Positions 43,640 to 53,193 of a stretch of 64,000 nucleotides of DNA are shown piece by piece. A program made the translations under genes and the position numbers. Origin of the DNA: Ditylenchus dipsaci (Eukaryota; Nematoda; Chromadorea; Rhabditida; Anguinidae); the NCBI GenBank assembly GCA_004194705.1, contig SADC01000251.1:62001-126000 (forward strand), given 5' to 3'. The first letter of the stretch is position 1; each line of letters begins with the position of its first letter. The notes under the pieces were generated by a model, which made no database searches, was not told the origin of the DNA, and was given only the letters and a program-made list of their open reading frames with translations.

Positions 43640-45208
43640 GTCTAGTACCCCTTTTTGGCCGGGTAGCGGTAAGTTCCTAGCAAAAAGAGTATAAGCCATA
43701 GCCTAAAGAAAACCTATTCTGTCCTAATGCAAACCGTGCAGAGAGAACCTCACCCTGAAGGAACAAAGTTGTCGAGTATACACTATTCATTATTTTATAA
43801 GGTTGAAGAAAATATGCAAAAAAAAAGAAATGTGAAAGAGTATTTTAGGAAGGAATCTTTAAATGATTGCATTATTTATTAAACTATCTAAAGTGTATGA
43901 GCCTAAAAATTGTTTTTTATTGTAAATTTGTTCAGTAACATAAACAACTCGACAAGCCTAAGGCTATAGCAAAAAAGTCTAAAATTTTCTGAAGCTAAGC
44001 TAAATTCTGTCTATTTAAGCAATTATACCAATATATTTATAACAATGAAACAAATATCCAGACTAGCTAGCCCAGACTTAAGGTCTCTAAGTTCAAAACA
44101 GTTATTGGAAAAATTAGCTTGATTAAAATTCTAGCTTTTTTTTGAGAACCGTCGTATTACAATGCTTTATTAGAAAGCCAGTCCGTGCACTGAAATACGT
44201 TAACTGATCAAGGGTCATATAAATATTTTTCATTTTTTTCTAATTAAGGGTGGTGGGTGAACTTTATATAGGCATCGTCGGGGTCGCGGGTTCTAATTTC
44301 CCTGGGTGCTTACCTTATTTTTTTATCCCCTTCTGTGAAAGATTGGTAATAAGATGGTCCTCAAACTCTTGGCTATCAAAAAAGATATAAGCGCAGGGTT
44401 TCATAACTTTTACATGCAGATTTACAGGCTTAAAACTGCTAAATTTTCTAAAATCGATTTTTTTCGGCGATTTATTCGACTTGTTTGATTGATATTTTCT
44501 GACTTTTTTTACAAGTCACACTAGAATTCGTCTAAAAACGGAGGCACCCTGACTGTGACCTGGGGTTTTTCTATGAAATTTTTTATGCGCGTATTCTTTT
44601 AGAGGGTGCTCAAATTTCATGTGTATTTGGTTTCCCGCATTTGAAAACCAACAAAAATTTTAGGAATCACCGATGGCCCATAGGTCTCTTAAAAAAATGA
44701 TAATATGGGTATCGAGGTATCATTAGAACTTTGAGTGAACCTTGTACCACGTTTTGTGGACATTCAAAGCTGGAAAGCCGCATTTATCAGGAACTTGTGG
44801 ACGCTCTACAAAAATATGCAGAATTTTTTTTATTGTATTTGGTGGACGAAATCTGTATTTTTGATGTGATTAGTAATCTCTGGTTACATAAACCAGTCAT
44901 AAACAAAAAGTATGTCAATTGAACAACGTCGACAATTCTTAAAGATGTATGAAATTCCAAAAAGTTGATTCAAAAGTATGGGCAGGCATGTGAAAAGGCG
45001 GCATAAAAGTTATTTAAAATTTATATTTTATGTGCACATTGTTCGTGTGATGAATAAGCCAATATTTCCCTTTTGCTAGACTTTATTATTCATCAAGTTG
45101 CCTGTTAGCTGTCTCATCAATTGATTTTCTACAGAATTGTGTATAATGTGCTGCTCAGAACTGCTTTTCTGATATATTTTTACTCTAAGGGCTAAATTAA
45201 GGCTGAAA
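43640..45208. other. Region with no recognised gene
   Basis: AT-rich. A 63-codon frame at 44731 has no motif. GGGTTCTAATTTCCC near 44288 looks like a tRNA T-arm, but no acceptor or anticodon arm fits. Confidence 0.4.
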
Positions 45209-45210
45209 TA

Positions 45211-46145
45211 CAGGGTGGCGCAATTTTTCGGGTACATTTGTTTTGTTCATAACTTTTTAAATTCGCGGTCATTTTTTTTTCGCTGACCACTCATTCAAAA
45301 GCCCTTTCTTTGCTATTTTGTTTAAAAAAAAACGCGCCGATATGATTAAAAATCACCGAGATATGGCTGTTTTTGTGAAGGCGTTGGGTTTTGACTGTTT
45401 ATCCATATGTTTCATACACATTTTTTAATAACAATTCAGATAGACATTTTTATTGATAACAAATCATAACATGCGAAACAAAACCCCAACCAGGACTCAA
45501 TGAACGTTTGCAAATGTTTGCTCCACACTTCTGCCACCAACAGCAATGCACCGGTTAAGACGCTGTTCATAGGCTTGAATTGATCGGTCAATCATCTGCT
45601 GAGGCAAATCTCGAAAGGCGTTTTGAATTCTTCTTGTCAGTTCATCCAAGTCGCTGATAGGAGATCGGTACACTTGGCTCTTGATCCAGCCCCACAGAAA
45701 GAAGTCACAGGGAGTCAAGTCCGGAGAATATGGCGGCCAAGAAAGATTCGGAGAACCACGACCCATCCACCTGTTCGGAAAAACTGCTGTAAGATAGTTG
45801 CGCACAGCCATTGCTGTTGGTGGCAGAAGTGTGGAGCAAACATTTGCAAACGTTCATTGAGTCCTGGTTGGGTTTTGTTTCGCATGTTATGATTTGTTAT
45901 CAATAAAAATGTCTATCTGAATTGTTATTAAAAAATGTGTATGAAACACATGGATAAACAATCAAAACCCAACGCCTTCACAAAAACAGCCATATCTCGG
46001 TGATTTTTAATCATATCGGCGCGTTTTTTTTAAAACAAAATGGCAAAGAAAGGGCTTTTGAATGAGTGGTCAGCGAAAAAAAATGACCGCGAATTTAAAA
46101 AGTTATGAACAAAACAAATGTACCCGAAAAAATTGCGCCACCCTG
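45211..46145. mobile_element. Mariner-type foldback element
   Basis: TA-flanked, with ends CAGGGTGGCGCAATTTTTCG and inverse. The arms (45211-45552 and about 45810-46145) are nearly identical inverses of about 340 bp. The left arm includes the 3' end of a transposase frame and the right arm a second, inverted copy of that 3' end. This is the same design as the piggyBac foldback at 17819-18746. Confidence 0.82.
45497..45811 (-). pseudogene. Mariner-type transposase C-terminal fragment
   Basis: It reads WPPYSPDLTPCDFFLWGWIK then LDELTRRIQNAFRDLPQQM and ends in CIAVGGRSVEQTF. The SPDLTPxDFFLWG motif is the third catalytic site of mariner-related enzymes, with Asp as the acidic residue. The earlier part with the first two catalytic residues is absent, so the element needs an enzyme from elsewhere. 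Confidence 0.8.
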
Positions 46146-46459
46146 TACATACCGTATTTTCTTTAACAAAGGCAAATGATCAACTTTGAGAACCCATATA
46201 TCGAGGAAGCGAAAATATTTTGGTTTCTGTTTTTTCACACTTTCTCAACTCTCACGAAATCTATTTCAATTAAATTTTTGATGTTGCTAGAAGCACAAAA
46301 AAATCTTCCCGATTTTTGAGGTTTGAACATGGATGTCAGAAGTTAAAAGGGGAGGTTCTTTTGTTGACTGAATATTTTGACTTTGCCTTGGGGACTAAGG
46401 TAAACCATATGGAGAGGGTACCTGTACACCTAGTTTTGTTCATTTTTACCTTGTTTACC

Positions 46460-46920
46460 TTGTCACTAGACTAGGTAAAAAGAGTCTATTCATGCATTTT
46501 TGATCAGCAGTCTTCTCGGATTCATCTCTAAGGTAAGTGAACTTGCGCATCTCTAACTCACAAGCCCCCTGCGCCCCGAAGGCAGCGCAGGAGGCTTGGG
46601 GGCTTGGAGTTGAGATGCGCACACACCCACATACCTTAGACACAAATCACTCGGAAGTGACTCTGGATGCATAAAAATACAGTCGACTCTCCCGATAAGG
46701 ACACTCTCATTAAGGACACTCTCTCAATAAGGACAGCAAAATTTTATGTATTTGGTTTGCAGATAAGTAAATCTCGATAAAAGGACGCTCTAATTAAGGA
46801 CAGCTCCCAATAAGGACGGCATTTAGCCGGTCCCTTGGGTGTCCTTATTGGGAGAGTTGACTGTAGTATGCAAACCAGAGTTTCTTTATGCGGTAGGTTC
46901 CAGTATTCAAAACTATGTTC
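46460..46920. repeat. TCTAAGG hairpin element split by a Tigger-like MITE
   Basis: Left arm TCATCTCTAAGGTAAGTG, GC stem CCCCCTGCGCCCCGAAGGC, right arm GAGATGCGCACACACCCACA with TACCTTAGACACAAATCACT, then GACTCTGGATGCATAAAAA. The MITE at 46680-46863 interrupts it; after the MITE it continues GTATGCAAACCAGAGTTTCT and GCGGTAGG. Confidence 0.7.
46680..46863. mobile_element. Tigger-like MITE, word ATAAGGACACTCTC
   Basis: TA-flanked, ends CAGTCGACTCTCCC and GGGAGAGTTGACTG, with seven copies of (A)TAAGGACACTCTC or close forms and the inverted GGTCCCTTGGG block at the right. Confidence 0.8.
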
Positions 46921-48084
46921 AAATTATATCTTTTCAATATTTAAAAAAATTTTGCCTTGCCCCCCCCCCCCAGGCAAAAAGTCAAAATTTGGCCAAAAAA
47001 ATATTTTTCCAAAAACTTCCGTCCCCCACCTAAAGACGTGTTTTCTACACGTTTCAAGCCCTGAAACACACAAAAAGCAGTTAAAACCCATTTTTGGAGG
47101 ACTTGCTATAATATACTTTAGCCGGTTTTTTATTGGGATACCCGTGAAGCAGGGTAGCGAAATTTCATGGAGGGGGGGGGGCTGGGTGTTTTTGTTGGGT
47201 AGTGCGAAGTCCCCTCCCCTGCCTGACTACGCCTTTGCCTTGAAACACAACTTAAACTTTATATACACGTCTCATTTCTTTATATATAACTTTGATCCTT
47301 TTGCTAACTACCTCTATACGCAACTTTGTATATTTATAACCATGAATCCGTAAATTATTTTGCGTGCTACGAACTTATTCTGATTTAGTCGCCTACATTG
47401 AAATACGAAACTGGTCATATTCTCCTACTGTAAAGCTGGTCGTCTCCTGTCTCCTACTATTTCTCTGAAGCGGTAGATAAAAGGTAGATTAATACGCGAA
47501 ATATTAAAAAAATTCAATGGTTCTACTTATAATTCACAAACTTAGATTTCACGGGCTGCTTGGAAGGTTTTACACATTTGACCAAAAAGATTCGGTAAGA
47601 TATTTTAAATCAATAAAATGATACTGCTCGTGCCTAATCTATACACCCTAATCGATACCCATATTAGCCATTTTCAGATGAAGACAGACTAAAGTTGAAT
47701 TTTCACGAAGAAAATTTTGATAAATATTAAGTTATCGGAGAAACTTTGCACAATCCTCCTCAGTAAAAATTAAATTTTGATTCGTCTTTATTTAAAATAG
47801 TGGTGCCTGCGCATTCGAACATTTAAAATTGCTCATCTAAGCGTGGGCATGCCTCTGCAAGTTTCCAAAAGTAGCAGCGCACGAGCTTAGTAAATAATTT
47901 TTCATGACTACTGTATTTACTCTAATAACCGGCTATGGCCGTTTATTTTTGAACACCCTAAAAATTTATAGAATTTTCTCGATACTTTCGTTAACTGCGT
48001 GCAGATAATAGGTTACCTGTTTGTTTATAGATTCATGCATACTTCACCGAAACATGCATATCAGACAACAATCAGAAATCGCTT

Positions 48085-48400
48085 TGGCTTGGAAATATTT
48101 TATTTATTTTTCTAAAACGTTTTATGCTAAAAATGATTGACATGAGTTTGTGCTCATTTTGGTAATAAGAACTTTCAGGAAAAAAAATAAAATTTTGAAG
48201 ATCAGGTCAGTGAAAATGGTGTTTCGGTATGTTTCTGTGGATTTTGACCGAAACATACCGAAACACCATTTTTATTGACTTGATATTCAAAAATTTATTT
48301 TTTTTCCTGAAAGTTCTTATTACCAAAATGAGCACAAACTCATGGTAATTATTTTGAGCATAAAACTTTTTAGAAAAATAAATAAAATATTTCCAAGCCA
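48085..48400. repeat. Palindrome of about 315 bp
   Basis: TTTGGCTTGGAAATATTTTA at the left and TAAAATATTTCCAAGCCAA at the right; the centre is near 48245, where GGTGTTTCGGTATGTTTC meets CCGAAACATACCGAAACACC. Confidence 0.65.
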
Positions 48401-48610
48401 ATACAGTAAATACTAGAGCTGACGATTTGCCTTTTTGCGATGTTGCGATGCGATGTTTTTGGACCTTCCTGGCTTGCGATGCGATGTGCGATGTTTTGAA
48501 ACATTTGCGTGCGATACATCGCTGCGATGTGCGATGGTTTTATTTTTAAAAATTTCAGACCTATTTCAAACATTTATTCAACAAAAATTTCATTCAAACA
48601 AAACAATTTA

Positions 48611-51600
48611 ATAAGTGAATTTCAACAACGGGAGATTTTTGTTCAGAAATATGAGTTGTTCTGCTGTTTCCGGATTCAGACTGGATCTTCTGTAATCGTA
48701 GACGTCCCTGGCGACCGAGAAGAGCTGTTCACTAGGCTGGCTGGTGGCTGGCGCTGCGAGAAATCGGTGAGCGAGGATGGCGAGGACCGGAAACGTATTG
48801 CTGTTGTTCTTAAAAATCACAAATAAAATAAAAATTTTTGAAATTAAAAACATACCTTCCAGTATTCCAAAGGATCCTTCTCTGAGTCGATGCACCTCTG
48901 CTTGCTGTAGGCCTTCATTTCAATCATGGCAGTACTGGCTTTCTGGTCTTGCGCCCCGTCTTCATCGATGAACGTCTCCGCATGTCGGGCGAAAAATGAG
49001 TTTGAGCGCTTGATCGGAGGAGAGTGGATTTCTTGAATAAAAAGGTTTTATTTACATAACCGATAATAGTTGTGCAAACCTGTGTCGCCGATATTAATGT
49101 TCTTTTCGCACTCCTCTTGGATCCATGTGGCCACATTGGTGTTGAACTTGACTTTGCTGACGGCTTTGAAGCGAGGATCCAAGAACATGGCCAGAGCGTG
49201 TGTTCTAAAGTAAAACGGATTACACAGGCAGTCTCCAAACATAAATAAGGACTTACTTGTCATTATCCAAATTGAACTTGTCGGCCAAAAGATTGATGAT
49301 TCTGTTGCGCATGTGCTGGAGCTCCGGATCAGTGATTGCTGCCATGTGAGCGTCAAGAGCTGTGGCGATTGGGAGCTGGACGGAGATTGGTTCATCGGCT
49401 CTGCACATCTGCTTTGACGCTTCTTCAATTGGCTCGAGGACCTTGACGACTTTCTCCAGCAGTCTCCATTCATCGGCTCTCAATTCCAAATACAGTCAAC
49501 CCTCGATTTAACGGCACCCCTGGGGACCGGGCCAGGGTGCCGTTAAATCGAGGGTGCCGTTAAATCGAGGTGCCGTTAAATCGAGGTATCTGAAACAAAA
49601 ATATTGTAGAGTGCCGTTAAATCGAGGGTCTAACATATGATAGCTTACAACACAACATTATCCGACCAAAATTTGCTTTTATTTTCGGCAATAGCAGCAT
49701 AAACTCATTTCAACAAACGTTGTTCAACAGTTAGACTGAAAATAATTAGTGATTTTTGGCTGCACTTGCGTATTTCTTCACTCTTTGTAGAAGTAGTGAT
49801 CGAGTGAATCGCTGAGACGGAGTATAGTAGGATCTGCAGAATTCTCTCCCAGATATTGACGGACGAATTGTAAATGCCTTTGTGCCTCAGAACGACTGAC
49901 TGCAGGTTGCTCTGGCTCAATTTCTTCGGGATATAGCTTCATTGTGACTTTCGCCAGGGCCTTCCACATTGCTCAACGAAACCTCTTTAATAATTTTACC
50001 GAGCGTGAGAGCACCACCTACTTGAAGCGAGCTTGCAAAGATGTGTGGAGAACAACATTAAATCACCTTTAAGTGCCATTGTCTTGTTCAGTAGAAGCTG
50101 CCAAAATAACCCTGTTTCATCGGCGTTGAAAAGTTGAAAAAGTCATCATTTAACAATATAAACGAGACACCAATGTGTGAAACTAGCCGAATTCAAACAG
50201 ACAATTGTTCACAAAATTTGAATTTTGTCAAAATTTTTAAAAGTTTTCTCCTTTCTGACTTATATGCCGTTAAATCGAGGGTCTTTATCTTTGAGGGGAC
50301 CGGGCCAGGGGTGCCGTTAAATCGAGGGTGCCGTTAAATCGAGGTGCCGTTAAATCGAGGGTCTGGTATACTAGATTTTAGATTTAACCAACCAAATCAG
50401 CCCAGATGTGCCGTTAAATCGAGGGTGTCGTTAAATCGAGGTGCCGTTAAATTGAGGGTTGACTGTAGCGTTTGTTGTGACGAGTGAGGTAGAGATCCAC
50501 GGCGACCTTTTGTTCCAGCAGTCTCTCCCCATGTAAAATGTTGAATTCCATCGAGTTGGTACGTCCTATAAATAAACAATTAAGCATACGTATTCATAAA
50601 TAAGCAAATAATCAAACCTGCTTCAGTTTGTGTTGTGGGAGATTGGCATCTACTTGTTCATCCTTCAGTCTGTCCATGGCGAGAGTTGAATGATTGAAGT
50701 GGCCCACTAATTTGCGACAGTTCTCCAGAAGGCTTTTGATTTCATCCGTCTTGAAGAGCGAGTTGTTGACGACCAGATTGAGCTTGTGAGCGCCACAATC
50801 AGCATGGAGAAACCCGCCGTCTTCAAAGGCCTGAATAAACATTTAAAAAATAAAGATATAACAGTCTCCAAATAAAAAATACATTTACCTTTTTCATGTT
50901 CGCTCCTTCATCTCGCAGAAAGACGTGCTGCTTCTGTTCCACAATTCCCCATTCATTCAGCATCTTCTGGACGATGGCACTAATTGTCTCCGAGTTGTGG
51001 CTCCCGGGAAAGTGACGGACGCAGAGGATGAATTTGTGACGCTTCCATTCGGAGTCGATTCCATGCGCAGTGAGACTTAAACAAAAAAGTTGAATATTGA
51101 ACTTTCAATCCAACAAAAAATATTCACCTGATGAAACTGTCCGTCTCCGACCAAATGTCCGATGTGAAGGAGAGCGCAGAGCAATTGTCGAGGTAGGCGA
51201 CGACTTTTTTTCTGACTGCGGTGTAGACTCTCGGCATGATCCATTTGTGTAGTGTTCTCGGCCTTTGACATTTCCTTGATCACTTGACGAGAGGAGAGCT
51301 TTAAACGTGTCGGATTCTACAACGGCGAATAGCTGATTGGTGCAGGCGATGTAATGCATGATCTTTTTGTCGAAAACTGAGAGTTCTCCTGTAAAAAATA
51401 AGATAAACAAAAGCTGGCGGAAAAACGAAATAAAATTTTACCTTTTCCACGGACAATGAATTTAGCCATTCCCTTCTGCATTGACTCCTTTTTTGTCTCC
51501 CGAGCTTTCTCCATTTCTTCCAGTTGCTTCAGGTAAGGCGGATGAGTGGCAAGATGGAATTTCAAATTGGCTGGCCCACGATTTGGCGTTTTGATTGGCT

Positions 51601-51691
51601 GTTGACACTCATTGCACTGGACTTTTGTTGGTGACAACTTTGTGAAGAGAGGATCGCCGCTTTCGTGCACTATTTTCCAGACGAGGCTCAT
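48611..51691 (-). CDS. BED-finger hAT transposase, interrupted
   Basis: Exon 1 (51691-51442) starts [19 protein letters not shown] and has a BED zinc finger ([10 protein letters not shown] ... LKFHLATH). Exon 2 ends near 51129. Exon 3 (51076-50889) reads [18 protein letters not shown] and [11 protein letters not shown], the second catalytic Asp region. Exon 4 (50831-50621) reads [17 protein letters not shown]. Then [14 protein letters not shown] is cut by the Tigger insertion and resumes [20 protein letters not shown]. Later exons give [18 protein letters not shown] and the hATC dimer domain [20 protein letters not shown] ... LIFLNKNLP, ending at 48611. The insertion and frame changes in exon 2 and near 49200 leave no intact enzyme here. 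Confidence 0.88.
49493..50465 (-). mobile_element. Tigger element inside the hAT gene
   Basis: TA-flanked (49491-49492, 50466-50467), ends CAGTCAACCCTCGATTTAAC and GAGGGTTGACTG. About eleven copies of TGCCGTTAAATCGAGG fill its two ends, with GGGGACCGGGCCAG near each array. It splits a Tyr codon of the hAT transposase. It keeps a C-terminal transposase piece at 49778-49969. Confidence 0.9.
49778..49969 (-). pseudogene. Tigger transposase C-terminal relic
   Basis: It reads [20 protein letters not shown] then [22 protein letters not shown]. This fits the usual Tigger C-terminus (SxxEAxxxLxxxRxYLEQ ... LDxLExYI). The catalytic domain is absent, so this is a deletion derivative. Confidence 0.55.
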
Positions 51692-52150
51692 TCTGAAAAC
51701 CAACTAGACAAATATACAAACAGAGAAAAAACAAATAGAGCAAAAAACGGCATAATGAAACAAGCAAAAGTAATTTTAGAGTCGAAATGTTTGACTTTTT
51801 TACATGTTATGACTAAATAAAATTTGAAAAAGCAAAGCGATGTCATTGCAAATTTGCGATGCGATGTGCGATGTTTTTTAAAGTTTGCGTGCGATGTTGC
51901 GATGCGATGTTTTTAGCCCAAATTTGCTGCGTGCGATGCGATGTTGCGATGCGATACATCGCATCGTCGTCAGCACTAGTAAATACGGTATATACAGTTA
52001 ATGTTTTCTAGTCATTTCCAATATTTTGTTAACTGTGTATAGTTACTGGTGAGGGTAGGGTTTAACTGACCACTAGGTTATTCTTCCCCTCGGCCCAGGT
52101 AAGAGTACGTCAGTGACCGCGTATGGCTTTTGTAGAGGCCTAGGAAAAAT

Positions 52151-52982
52151 GGGTACAGGCTGATTGGTCGCTACAAAACTGGTCGTTTACAAAACTAGCC
52201 GTTTACATAATTGGTCGTCGCAAAACTGGTCGTTTACAGAATTGGTCGTTTACAAAACTGGTTGTTTACAGGATTGGTCGTTTACAGAATTGGTCGTTTG
52301 CAGAATTGGTCGTTTACAGGATTGGCGTTTCAAGAAGTAATCAATGAATGAACGGGTGACCTTGATATCATTAGCAACCAATACCAGATCAAACATAGTG
52401 TAAGTCAAAAATAGAGCAAACAGAAATTTTCAAACCCTCGATCAACAATAAAACACAAAAATGGCCTCTTTTATTCCCTGTCCACGATAACAACAATAAC
52501 AAAATTTTCAATACTCAAAGCTCCCTCATCGCCTGAACCATGCCATGAGCCCACTCCTCTCGCTAATATCATATTCTTCGTCGTCGATGTTGTCGTCCAG
52601 GTTCATCTTGGGCGTCTTTGGCTGATTGTGCTTCTAAATTGAGTGTGATGGAGATTTAATGAGATGAGGTAGAAAGACGTTGAACAATGTGATGGCAGAG
52701 AGAGAATGATTGACAGAGATGAAACTATGTTCGGCATGCTATTAACCCCAACTAAGGGTTACCCTAACTTGTAACCCCAACTAAAGAACTTACGCTTTTG
52801 CAAACGACCAATTCTGTAAACGACCAATTCTGTAAACGACCAATTCTGTAAACGGCCAGTTTTGTAAACGACCAATTCTGTAAACGACCAGTTTTGTGAC
52901 GACCAATTCTGTAAACGACCAATTCTGTAAACGGCCAGTTTTGTAAACGACCAGTTTTGTAGCGACCAATTAGCCTGTACCC
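52151..52982. mobile_element. Word-array element, word TGGTCGTTTACAGAAT
   Basis: An exact 8-bp target duplication GGAAAAAT (52143-52150, 52983-52990) flanks ends GGGTACAGGCT and AGCCTGTACCC. The left end has eleven copies of (A)TTGGTCGTTTACARAA, the right end about eleven inverted copies. The 450-bp interior holds a possible host-like terminal exon (52526-52633, minus). Confidence 0.85.
52526..52633 (-). CDS. Terminal exon carried inside a word-array element
   Basis: After ..caatttag| the frame reads KHNQPKTPKMNLDDNIDDEE, then YDISERSGLMAWFRR-stop, 35 residues in phase 0. A minus-strand AATAAA lies about 60 nt past the stop, near 52466. The acidic stretch followed by a short aromatic tail is not a transposase motif I know. 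It may be a captured gene end or the 3' end of the element's own gene. Family not recognised. Confidence 0.35.
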   Translation of the reverse strand, partial: KHNQPKTPKMNLDDNIDDEEYDISERSGLMAWFRR

Positions 52983-53193
52983 GGAAAAATGCGATCCCTC
53001 GATATCTTTCTGAAATCACATTTGTTGTCCCAGTGTACGTCATCTGGATGAAAAGAATCCCCAAAAAACTTGAACATGCTGGTTGTCGACCTCCCCAACA
53101 CTGCGAAAGAAAGCCAGACATAACAGTTACCCTATAAAATCATTCAAATTGTTTTATAGGCAATTGTTCTTATTGACTGAAAATATTTTTAAG

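Larger units (their letters stand above)
48414..51978 (-). mobile_element. hAT element with GCGATGCGATG word arrays
   Basis: An exact 8-bp target duplication GTAAATAC (48406-48413, 51979-51986) flanks ends TAGAGCTGACGA and TCGTCAGCACTA. Both ends hold arrays of TTGCGATGCGATGT words for about 120-140 bp in inverse orientation. The interior encodes a BED-finger transposase on the minus strand and contains a 973-bp Tigger element at 49493. Confidence 0.93.
47924..51991. mobile_element. pogo-type element split by a hAT insertion
   Basis: The left end TACTGTATTTACTCTAATAA with CCGGCTATGGCCGTTTATTT fits the CCGTATTTC family. The matching right end (AGTAAATACGGTA) is split: GTAAATAC stands at 48406-48413 and again at 51979-51986 on either side of the hAT element. 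A palindrome (48085-48400) lies in its interior. Confidence 0.55.

Noticed and set aside
44280..44320. Second tRNA-like string (GCGGGTTCTAATTTCCC)
   Set aside because: No pairing acceptor stem or anticodon arm within 100 nt upstream.
46835..47353. 172-codon frame on the plus strand
   Set aside because: It starts in the Tigger MITE and passes through C- and G-homopolymers and hairpin-repeat remnants. No motif or splice support.
52160..52330. CRISPR-like array of TGGTCGTTTACAGAAT repeats
   Set aside because: Repeats of about 16 bp are nearly contiguous without unique spacers, an inverted array stands 450 bp away, and the element has 8-bp duplications. This is a transposon end in a eukaryotic genome.
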